Shown here: positions 58,001 to 64,000 of the stretch, piece after piece
Numbering within the stretch: position 1 is the first letter of the stretch
Layout of the letters: each line of letters begins with the position of its first letter
NCBI GenBank assembly: GCA_036785705.1
Contig: JAWUZG010000051.1
Span: 16,148,501-16,212,500 of the forward strand
DNA: 64,000 nucleotides
Direction: 5' to 3'
From: Acanthornis magna
Lineage: Eukaryota; Chordata; Aves; Passeriformes; Acanthizidae
Made by a program: the position numbers and the translations under genes
Notes under the pieces: model-generated
Told to the model about the DNA's origin: nothing
The model's database searches: none
Seen by the model: only the letters and a program-made list of their open reading frames with translations

Positions 58001-60918
58001 TATAAATATCGATGGGGGTGGAATAGGGAAGGGGGAGCCAGACTCTTCTCAGTGGTATCCACTGACAGGACAGGGGACAATGGGCACAAACTGAAACACA
58101 GGAAATTCTTTTTAAACATAAGGAAAAGGCTGGAGTTTTTTCTGTGAAAGTTATAAAGCACTGGAGCAGAATGCCCAGAGAAGTTGTGGAGTCCCCGTCC
58201 TTGGAGGTACTCAAGGCCTGGTTGGACACGGTCGTGAGCAGGCTGCTCCATCTGACCTTGCTTGAGCAGGGCAGTTGTGATTAGGTGATTTCCAGAGGTT
58301 CCCTCCTGCCTCAATTGAGGCAGAGTAACTGCAGAGCTGCAAGCCCTTAGATGAGCAACTTTAGGAGCAAGGATCCGTAACCCCCCTGGTGAGCACCAGG
58401 CCTGCTGGCGATGCTCTGCCAAGCACAAGGTCTCTTGGACTGAGGGTGGAGAAGCTGATGAACTGTACTTGCACTGTGCCCGTACCATTTTTCTGTGGGA
58501 GCCTGGGGCCCTTGAACATTTTATTTAACTAGAATCTTTGAATTCATTACCTTGTTTTTCCTAATGGGCTTGCTTTTCTGTGGCTCATCTGAGATCAATA
58601 AACAGCTGGAGCTGGGCTGCACAGGGCTTCCTAGCAGACACTAGATGAGAAAACAGATACTAAACATTGCTGGTTTTCAGCTTGTCACCAGTGATTCAGG
58701 GATAAGGGGGCATGTGTAACACTGTCTTTGTCTGTCATGGAGTCAGGGAGTGGGGAGAAGAGGGAGGGGGCTTTTACAGTGTGCTCAGCAGTCTCAGTGC
58801 AGCCAGGCACTGACCCTCTCTGCATTAAAAGCTGGAGCCAGGAACAGGGAAAGGCTTAGATGGGTGGGAGGCTCCAAGTGACACTGCAGCCCCTTGCCCA
58901 CCCATCTCTTGCTGGCTGTCTCTGCTCCCCCATCACACCCTGCCTTTGTCTCCCTCTCTCCATCCCTTTGTCTCCTTCACGCTTGAGCTGTGCCCGTCTC
59001 CCGCTGTGTTGGCCAGGGGGCTCTGTGGATATCACCCTCTTCTACTCCCCAGCTCAAGCAGTGGAAAGCCTTTGAAGAAGAAAGCCAAACCATGAGCCAC
59101 ATGGCAAAATATTTCACCAGCCCGAGCAGGAGCTGCCGTTCAGTGTACAGCGAGGAGCAGCTCTACCAGCTCATAGGGGAGAAAAACTCCATGAAGCGGC
59201 TGCTCACCGAGGTACGGGGCTCTGCTTGCCCCTCTGCTCCAGCTTCTCCCCTTCCCTTTTGTGGGCTGAAGGCTTTGCAGGGTGGGAAGCCCTTCTTTAC
59301 ACCCTTTTCCACACTGGTGAACACTCACCAGCCTCTTCCTTCCTGAGGGGAAGAGCTGCTTTGTTTTATCACATCCCTCTGCAGCCCAAAGCACCAAAAT
59401 TTTAGGGAGGAGTGCAGGACAGCCTGGTTCTCACAGTCTGGCCAAACATGGTTAATTTGGAGGGGAGATGCTCTGTCTGAGAAAAGCCTCCTGCTCTCTC
59501 ACACGCACTGCATAAACGGAAGCACCCGAGCTTGGAGAGCTGCCTGCCCAAATGAGCCCCTTCCCGCACCTGTGTCTGGGGGCTGCAGGGGAGGATGAGG
59601 TCACACACGCTGCCAGTGAGGCTCTTGCCATGGAGAGAGGGGTGGTTTGTTTTCTGGCAATGCCTGCTTCCAAATTGGCAGCATTTTTGTCCCCTCTGCC
59701 CGCCCTGCACTTGACAGGCTTATTTGTTTGACACAGAAAAACGCAGTGATCGAAAGCCTGCAGGAGCAAGTGAGCAGCGCCAAGGAAAAGCTGATGAGGC
59801 TGATGTCTGCGGAGAGCGGCTGCGACCCCCGTGTGCTGCCAGCGGCTCCCTGCACCGGGAGCTCAGGGCAGCCTGGGGATGTGCCTGGGGACTGCTACCC
59901 CTCGGATCCAGAGAGGGATGGGTGGCAGCCCCCCTGCTCGCTGGGTACACCACCTCTTGGCAGCAATGCTCAGGCCCTCCAGAAACATGCAACCCAGGAG
60001 CCTGTTTGCCCTCAGGTGCCGCTTTTTAACACAGGGGACAGCACTGAATGTGGCCTGAAAAACGTCCAGGAGTGTGGGACACCTGGAGTGCAGGGGCAGC
60101 CTCTGGAGCAGCTACCAGGCCAGGACAACTCAGCTGGTGTAGCCTGGGAGTCGTCCCCCAAAGTCAGCTACATAAACAGCGAGAAGCTGTGGGAAATCCT
60201 GCAAGAGTTAAGCCTGGATGGCAAAAACTACAGCCCAGCCTTATCTGCAGGATCCCCACTTGGCAGCCGGGGCACCCCAGGTGAGCAGGGAGAAACACAG
60301 GTGGGCCAGGAGGGCTACCCAGGCGTCCACACGCCACTCAGCCCCTACCTGGCAAGGCATCATCGGAGGATCCCATTGCCGTCTGCCTCCACACGCTTCC
60401 CTGGACATGTATCCCCTCGTGCCAGCCGCAGGGCAAAGGAGGTGGGCAGCTGGGGCCGTGGGGAGTCACCACCTAACTCCTTGGGAACGAAAGGGGAGAT
60501 GGCTGGCAGAAGGCTCCTTCACACCCCAGCACCATCTCCTCCAGCCATCCCAAGGGAGGCCTCTCTCCAGATGGAGGGGTGGCTGGGATGGCCGGAGTCC
60601 CAGGGTTCTTCATTGTGCATCCTACAGGAGCAGTGGCAGTGGCAGGGTGCCCCGAGGGGACCCGCTGAGCCCTCCCTGCGCTCACTGTACTATTACCCTG
60701 ACTCTGACTCCAGCAGCAGCAGCTCTGAGGAGATGTTTCATGGCTGTCACCGACCCTGCTGCGAGGTTTGCTTCCAGAGCCCATGCGGCTCCCTGGACAG
60801 CAGCAGCACGGACACAGACACAGAGCCTAGTGACTGCGGCGACCACCAGAGCAAGCACCACAGCGGGCCCCAGCCTGTGGTGAATTTCAAAGATGATCTG
60901 AAACCCACCTTTGTGTGA
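45992..60918 (+). CDS. GPR156: GPR156, orphan class C G protein-coupled receptor (9 coding exons)
   Basis: Nine exons (45992-46096, 48712-48848, 51053-51188, 52075-52185, 53192-53317, 53765-53860, 56627-56863, 59053-59211, 59737-60918) join in frame to 762 residues; human has 814. An in-frame TGA at 45980 fixes the start. The N-terminus is short ([11 protein letters not shown]...), lacking the Venus-flytrap domain of other class C receptors. Seven membrane segments follow (about 50-75, 90-110, 127-146, 168-190, 220-249, 263-286, 293-315). The [10 protein letters not shown] block after TM3 and the FVPQ at the end of TM7 parallel GABA-B receptors. A coiled coil (about 350-400, ending [26 protein letters not shown]) and a long Ser/Pro-rich cytoplasmic tail complete it. 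GPR156 is known to signal constitutively through Gi and to set hair-cell bundle orientation; human loss causes deafness. The tail ends PTFV. Confidence 0.96.
46094..46129 (+). repeat. GPR156: 18-bp tandem duplication over the exon 1 donor
   Basis: Two 18-bp copies, 46094-46111 and 46112-46129, differ at one base (GTGGTATGT against GTGGGATGT). Only the first copy keeps the GTATGT donor. Confidence 0.85.
46097..48711 (+). other. GPR156: GPR156 intron 1 (between coding exons)
   Basis: 2.6 kb, donor GTATGT and acceptor GCTTCCCACAG. No repeat element or additional exon is recognised. Confidence 0.85.
48712..48848 (+). CDS. GPR156: GPR156 coding exon 2 (TM1)
   Basis: It encodes residues 36-80 plus part of Arg81, with TM1 ([20 protein letters not shown] followed by FFIFTV) and the following basic RFRKNR. 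The acceptor is CCCACAG and the donor GTAAAG. It ends in phase 2 and joins exon 3 as [14 protein letters not shown], as in human. Confidence 0.95.
48849..51052 (+). other. GPR156: GPR156 intron 2
   Basis: 2.2 kb. It contains a CR1 fragment at 49097-49358. The acceptor reads TTTCCTCGAG, with the unusual G at position -3. Confidence 0.85.
49097..49358 (+). mobile_element. CR1 LINE fragment in GPR156 intron 2
   Basis: GATGAGAGGAAATGGCCTCA, GGGGAGGTTCAGGTTGGAC, the [20 protein letters not shown] block and GGACTCGATGATCTTGG followed by TCTTTTCCAACATTAGTATG are CR1 3' blocks in the canonical order. It is 5'-truncated with a mutated 3' end. Confidence 0.92.
51053..51188 (+). CDS. GPR156: GPR156 coding exon 3 (TM2)
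   Basis: Residues 81-126: [20 protein letters not shown] and on through [12 protein letters not shown] (TM2), ending VEKLIQ. Phase 0 at its end. The last nine bases (CTCATTCAG) abut GTGAGG of exon 4 after splicing. Confidence 0.95.
51189..52074 (+). other. GPR156: GPR156 intron 3
   Basis: 0.9 kb with donor GTGACC, a weak match to consensus, and acceptor CCCCTGGCAG. No element is recognised. Confidence 0.88.
52075..52185 (+). CDS. GPR156: GPR156 coding exon 4 (TM3)
   Basis: 37 codons: [20 protein letters not shown] and [17 protein letters not shown]. It holds TM3 and the second intracellular loop that contacts G protein in class C receptors. The exon starts with GTGAGG and is followed by donor GTGAGT, so both ends read as donors. 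Phase 0 on both sides, so skipping would keep frame. Confidence 0.96.
52186..53191 (+). other. GPR156: GPR156 intron 4
   Basis: 1.0 kb, donor GTGAGT and acceptor GTGTTTGCAG. No repeat or exon is recognised. Confidence 0.9.
53192..53317 (+). CDS. GPR156: GPR156 coding exon 5 (TM4)
   Basis: 42 codons: [20 protein letters not shown] and [22 protein letters not shown], holding TM4 and the start of the second extracellular loop. The IIKDLQLL block matches human. Phase 0. Confidence 0.95.
53318..53764 (+). other. GPR156: GPR156 intron 5
   Basis: 447 bp, donor GTAAAA (weak) and acceptor GCCTTGTAG. Nothing further is recognised. Confidence 0.9.
53765..53860 (+). CDS. GPR156: GPR156 coding exon 6 (ECL2 and TM5 start)
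   Basis: 32 codons: [20 protein letters not shown] then [12 protein letters not shown]. The cysteines fit the extracellular loop 2 disulfide found in this receptor class. This loop diverges most from human among the core exons. Acceptor TTGTAG, donor GTATGT, phase 0. Confidence 0.93.
53861..56626 (+). other. GPR156: GPR156 intron 6
   Basis: 2.8 kb with an (AAAC)n tract at 55175-55195. The open frame at 55755-56348 is not flanked by usable splice sites in phase and is not supported. Confidence 0.85.
55175..55195 (+). repeat. (AAAC)n microsatellite
   Basis: About five tetranucleotide units in intron 6. Confidence 0.9.
56627..56863 (+). CDS. GPR156: GPR156 coding exon 7 (TM5-TM7)
   Basis: 79 codons: the rest of TM5 ([14 protein letters not shown]), intracellular loop 3 ([11 protein letters not shown]), TM6 ([20 protein letters not shown]) and TM7 ([20 protein letters not shown]), ending VPQ. 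NIS and NQS look like glycosylation sequons but lie on the predicted cytoplasmic side, so are unlikely to be used. Acceptor CTTCCAG, donor GTATGC, phase 0. Confidence 0.96.
57066..57390 (-). mobile_element. CR1 LINE fragment, - strand
   Basis: The + strand begins AGAATCATAGAATTG, then TTGGAAGGGAGATAAAGATC, and continues through CTTCCCTGGGCAGCCTGTTC and CCATTCTCCCTTGTCCTATC. On the minus strand it encodes [19 protein letters not shown], the CR1 ORF2 end. The 3' terminal repeat is intact, and the 5' end fades near 57390. Confidence 0.92.
57990..58315 (+). mobile_element. CR1 LINE fragment, + strand
   Basis: GCCAGACTCTTCTCAGTGG, CACTGACAGGACAGGGGAC, GGGCACAAACTGAAACACAG, AGCACTGGAGCAGAATGCCC and GAAGTTGTGGAGTCCCCGTC are CR1 blocks in order. 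The end (GATTTCCAGAGGTTCCCTCC) stops just short of the terminal repeat. Several indels show that it is old. Confidence 0.9.
59053..59211 (+). CDS. GPR156: GPR156 coding exon 8 (start of cytoplasmic tail)
   Basis: 53 codons: [20 protein letters not shown], then a Ser-rich linker and [20 protein letters not shown]. Begins the coiled-coil region after TM7. [10 protein letters not shown] and the RLLTE end match human. Acceptor CTCCCCAG, donor GTACGG, phase 0. Confidence 0.96.
59212..59736 (+). other. GPR156: GPR156 intron 8
   Basis: 525 bp, donor GTACGG and acceptor TTTGACACAG. The minus-strand open frames here are not supported. Confidence 0.9.
59737..60918 (+). CDS. GPR156: GPR156 last coding exon (cytoplasmic tail)
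   Basis: 394 codons including TGA at 60916-60918. It begins [20 protein letters not shown], the coiled-coil end that is nearly identical in human, then a long disordered region rich in Pro, Ser, Gly and Gln. Islands resembling the human tail are [20 protein letters not shown] and [20 protein letters not shown]. Near the end are a Ser/acidic stretch ([15 protein letters not shown]), a Cys-rich block ([16 protein letters not shown]) and an acidic [10 protein letters not shown]. The protein ends [14 protein letters not shown] fits a class I PDZ-ligand. The tail is shorter than in human. Confidence 0.95.
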   Translation, partial: KNAVIESLQEQVSSAKEKLMRLMSAESGCDPRVLPAAPCTGSSGQPGDVPGDCYPSDPERDGWQPPCSLGTPPLGSNAQALQKHATQEPVCPQVPLFNTGDSTECGLKNVQECGTPGVQGQPLEQLPGQDNSAGVAWESSPKVSYINSEKLWEILQELSLDGKNYSPALSAGSPLGSRGTPGEQGETQVGQEGYPGVHTPLSPYLARHHRRIPLPSASTRFPGHVSPRASRRAKEVGSWGRGESPPNSLGTKGEMAGRRLLHTPAPSPPAIPREASLQMEGWLGWPESQGSSLCILQEQWQWQGAPRGPAEPSLRSLYYYPDSDSSSSSSEEMFHGCHRPCCEVCFQSPCGSLDSSSTDTDTEPSDCGDHQSKHHSGPQPVVNFKDDLKPTFV

Positions 60919-61070
60919 CTGGGAGCACCCCTGCCCCAAAGGCAAGTGCCCTCCCACCCCCGAAACATTGTGTGTTTTCAGCAATGCTAAAACCACACAT
61001 CCCTCTGGGGAATGTGCCTTGTTCTGGAATCTGGGGATTGGGAATAAACCTTGCCCCATTCTGGTTTGCA
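60919..61070 (+). other. GPR156: GPR156 3' UTR
   Basis: A short UTR of about 150 bp ending after AATAAA at 61043-61048. A longer form cannot be excluded. Confidence 0.7.
61043..61048 (+). promoter_or_regulatory. GPR156: GPR156 polyadenylation signal
   Basis: AATAAA about 125 bases after the stop, followed by a GGTTTGCAGTGT GU-rich element. Confidence 0.7.
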
Positions 61071-61748
61071 GTGTCAGCCCCAGCCTGGTCAGCCGTGACT
61101 GCAGGCTGAGTTTGGCTGAGAGTGGGTTGGCAGCACTCAGGGAGGTGGTGGTGGCTTTGTCCTGGTTGCTCTGGGCAGCGGCCTGTGTCCCACAGATAGC
61201 CAGCACTTCTGTCCATCCTGGTGCCAGCAGTGGAGAGGCTGGGGCTGGGTGGCCTGTGAGAGCCCAAACTTCATCACCTCAGAGAGCTTTCCCTTTGAGA
61301 CCTGGGTGATTTGCACTGGCAGGGAGCAGCATCCTGACTCAGAAACAACTATCGCTTCTTGGACACTCCATACGAACCTAGAGAGGACTCCTTCCCCCGA
61401 GGCTGCCCATGCAGAGCATCCCACTGGCATCACCCCCTGCTGGGGATGGGATGCAGACACCAGAAGCAGTTACAGGCTGCCACTCATCTGGAGTGTACTG
61501 CTCCCAGGAAAAGCAAGGACTTGGGCATGGGGCGTGCACAGGAAACTTTTGGGGGTTGGTGGGTTTTTTGTAGCATCTGAGTGAGAAAATGGAGTCCAAA
61601 GGTGATGTCTGTGGAGGTGCCTTTGCATTTTGTGTTGTTCAGGTGCATGGTTGTAGGTGAGACTCAGGTCAGAGCTGAAGGGAAAGACAGACTAGCAATT
61701 GTAAAGGAGGATCTGAAAAGGGTTTTCTTTTTTCACCTTGATTTCTGG

Positions 61749-61787
61749 TGTCTCTGTATGGATTTTCCTGTATGTCTCTGTATGGAT
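61749..61787 (+). repeat. Direct repeat, TGTCTCTGTATGGAT twice
   Basis: Two exact 15-base copies at 61749-61763 and 61773-61787, spaced with a 24-base period. Confidence 0.9.
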
Positions 61788-62255
61788 GATGTAGTCTGGA
61801 ATAAGGTTTGTTTAAATTAATATGCTCTGTTTAATTTTTATCTTAGAAATACCAAGAACAGTAAATCCAGTGTGTGTGCCTTTCTGGGGATATTTATCAT
61901 GGCATTTCAACTTACTGTTGCCTCCACAGGAGTTCAGGATGCTGAGACCTGATGTTCAGTGCAATATAAACCTTCTGGAGAAAGGCTGTATTAAATGGGC
62001 AGGCATCAGAGGAATCCCAGAACATGGGATTTGAACAAAGCATGTTAGCACTGCTCTCTCTTTTACTGTTTATGATGATGAAATCTCTCACTTATCTGTC
62101 CCTTCATTTGTGTCACCCTTTTTTCCCCCACTGCCTTTGCAGTTTTCCAAGCTCACATGTAGGGCAAATCACCAAACTCAATAATCTTATGAGTAACAAT
62201 ATTCCCACAGCCCCAGTTCGCTTCTGAAATGGAAACACCCCAGACACAGTGTAAT

Positions 62256-62393
62256 CTCTTTTTTTTTTTTTTTTTTGCTTGTTTGGTTTTTTGGTCACTT
62301 TTTGCTACTAGAAACCATTTTCTTTTAGGTGTTTTTTGGTTGATTGGTTGGTTGGTTGGTTGGTTGGTGTGGTTTGGTTTTGGTTTTTTTTTA
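62256..62393 (+). repeat. Poly(T) and (TTGG)n low-complexity tract
   Basis: An 18-base T run (62259-62276), T-rich sequence, a TTGG tetranucleotide array (62344-62368) and a further T run (62384-62392). Confidence 0.92.
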
Positions 62394-62403
62394 CAACTGT
62401 CTA

Positions 62404-62660
62404 AGTACTTACGGCTCGGGCCTGGGTGAAACACTCTGACTGGGAGGGTCCCCTCCATGGGCAGGGCAAACCCGGGAGCCCAGACGCTTCCCTGTAGTGG
62501 GATTCAGGATCTCTGTCCCCATCGCCAGCCAGCCGCCTGCAGTTCTGCAGCGCTCGCAGCAGGTGCTGCTGCTGCCACGCCGGGTGTGCCGGCAAACACC
62601 AAGTGCATCCCACGGCATCGCCACGCTGGGACAAGAGGTGGGATGGGGACGCTCTAGGGA
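62404..62660. other. Small GC- and CpG-rich patch, unknown
   Basis: About 250 bp with many CpGs (CGGCTCGGG, CGCTCGCAG, CGCCGGGTG, CGCCACGC) next to the T/G-rich tract. A 97-codon minus-strand frame spans it but has no recognisable domain. Read on the minus strand, a GC-rich body is followed by A-rich sequence, which could be a retrocopy or simply a small CpG island. Confidence 0.4.
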
Positions 62661-64000
62661 CCCTATTAAATATGGGTCATAACCACTTTTCCCCACCCCC
62701 AAACGTGTTCAGAATAGCACTTTGCTCTGGGGCTGGGAAATGTTGCAGCAGGGTCAAACAAAATGATCAACCATGAACCCACCTGGAAGTGGCTGATATA
62801 AAAATTAACCTAAAATCCACTAGTGAATGCAGAAAAACCCTCCGGAGGACTTTGAACCTAGGGTTTGTTTGGAAACTCACCGCTGGAATTTGAGGCAGTT
62901 GCTTTTCTCTGCAGTGACCAGCAGCCACCACCTGGAAACTGCATAGCTTGTGGATGCACCTACTAAGGAGGCCAAGAGCATTGTGTCCTGTGTCACAAAT
63001 AGTGTGTCCCCCAGGACCAGGGCAGTGATCCATCCCCTTGTAACTGGCACTGCTGAGGTCACACCTCAAATCTTGTGTTCCCTCTTGGGCCCTTTCCTTA
63101 CTGATGGCTGTTTAGGAAGGGTCACATCACAGCCAGGATGAGATGTCTCTCCAAGCCTGCTTGTTGGGCCTGGGCAAGAGCCAGGAGGGCAGAAAGCCTT
63201 GAGGCTCTTGAGCCACAACCACCAGTCATGGCTCAGTCTGTCTCTGTTACCCTGTCAGCTCACCACTGTTTAGGAAATAAAAAAATTGGTCTTGATTGTG
63301 ATTCAGCTGCCTGGTTTAAAAGAGAAAATAAAAAGGGAAAAAATGAAAAGAGCTTTGTTAGCTATGGCAGAGAGGGATTAAGCCAGGCTCTCTGGCATGC
63401 GAGTGCCGACCATTGGTATGGATGTTTCCCCAGTGCCTTATATTGGCATTAGCAGCTGGGATCTGTGGCAACCTTTTGCTCTGACCTTTAATACTGGGTG
63501 CAGTTGTTAGAAATAATGGGTATTTGAAAGTACGGCAAGAGGGAGAACCCTCAGGTGTCCTTGGCCCGGAGTAACCAGACCATGCAATCCCTGGAGACAG
63601 TGGCTGTACAGTGGTGCCACATCTGTGTGGAGATATTCCTGTCTGTGTGGCACAGTGGGGAGCAGTAGTCAAGGGCCCTACGACTCCAAGTAGACTGTGC
63701 TGTAGGTTTTGAGGAGGTGAGGGAGCACCCCATCTGTACATGACCTCCACAGGTCTGGAAGAAGCTCCAGAAAGGTCTTCCTCGAGTCTGACAGCCATGA
63801 GGGCTGTGGAGAAGTGCGCTCCTCCTGAGCAGAAACCAGGCCTATCTCTTATCCCGTTTTCATGGCTGTCTTCTCCTTGGCCCTTCTAGATCTGCACTAC
63901 TGAAACTCCAGCTGCTGCTGCATTACTCCAAGGTCTGTGCTTGCAGCCAGAGCAGCAAAGCAGTGGATGTCCAGTTGTGAGGCATCAAATGTATCACTGT

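Larger units (their letters stand above)
56864..59052 (+). other. GPR156: GPR156 intron 7
   Basis: 2.2 kb containing two CR1 fragments in opposite orientations (57066-57390 and 57990-58315) and a short (AGG)n tract (57721-57735). Confidence 0.88.
61071..64000. other. Intergenic downstream of GPR156
   Basis: No supported gene. It holds a 24-bp-period partial duplication (61749-61787), a T/G-rich tract (62256-62393) with a TTGG microsatellite, and a GC-rich patch (62404-62660). By conserved order the next gene on this side would be GSK3B, but no exon of it is recognised. Confidence 0.55.

Noticed and set aside
59720..60784. Minus-strand and alternative + strand frames (up to 221 codons) over the last GPR156 exon
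   Set aside because: Shadows of the conserved GPR156 tail frame in GC-rich sequence.
60682..61206. 174-codon minus-strand frame at the GPR156 3' end
   Set aside because: Antisense shadow of the last exon and UTR; no homology and no promoter.
1..64000. CRISPR arrays, operons, phage or other prokaryotic systems
   Set aside because: The window is a vertebrate nuclear sequence; no regularly spaced repeats or prokaryotic gene layout are present.
1..64000. tRNA, rRNA or known microRNA genes
   Set aside because: No cloverleaf box A/B pair, rRNA segment or recognisable microRNA hairpin was found by eye; a covariance search would be needed to exclude small RNAs.

Overview
This is a vertebrate nuclear window, almost certainly from a bird. 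The evidence is split genes with GT-AG introns, truncated CR1 LINE copies in both orientations, ERV LTR remnants of avian type (one resembling the ERVL LTRs common in songbirds), compact introns, and CpG islands at gene starts. A songbird or other neoavian is my guess; the sequence does not settle the species.

Three protein-coding genes lie on the + strand in a conserved order (FSTL1 - LRRC58 - GPR156, the block next to GSK3B on human 3q13). Positions 1-3345 hold the last coding exon of FSTL1 (15 codons including the stop) and its long 3' UTR, closed by a polyadenylation signal at 3323. Positions 3346-6420 are a short intergenic stretch with a probable CpG-rich LTR, a CR1 scrap, and a 272-bp solo LTR with a perfect 6-bp target duplication just before the LRRC58 CpG island. 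LRRC58 is complete: four coding exons between 6822 and 19749, 377 residues, followed by an AT-rich 3' UTR whose end is uncertain.

Positions 21.4-36.9 kb show no gene I can support, only a 3'-truncated ERVL LTR and simple repeats. A strong CpG island at about 36.95-37.85 kb has no coding exon and may be the promoter and untranslated first exon of GPR156. GPR156 is complete: nine coding exons between 45992 and 60918, 762 residues, encoding an orphan class C GPCR that lacks the large extracellular ligand-binding domain. Its polyadenylation signal is at 61043. The last 3 kb are intergenic, with T/G-rich repeats and a small GC-rich patch.

The three genes are not an operon and no shared pathway is implied: FSTL1 is a secreted BMP/TGF-beta modulator, LRRC58 an intracellular leucine-rich-repeat protein, and GPR156 a Gi-coupled receptor needed for sensory hair-cell orientation. 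I found no previously undescribed multi-gene system. The most notable signals are the solo LTR beside the LRRC58 promoter, a regenerated splice donor at the GPR156 exon 3/4 junction that could drive in-frame loss of TM3, the orphan CpG island, a C-terminal PDZ-ligand motif on GPR156, and a Glu-Pro hexanucleotide repeat inside LRRC58 exon 1.
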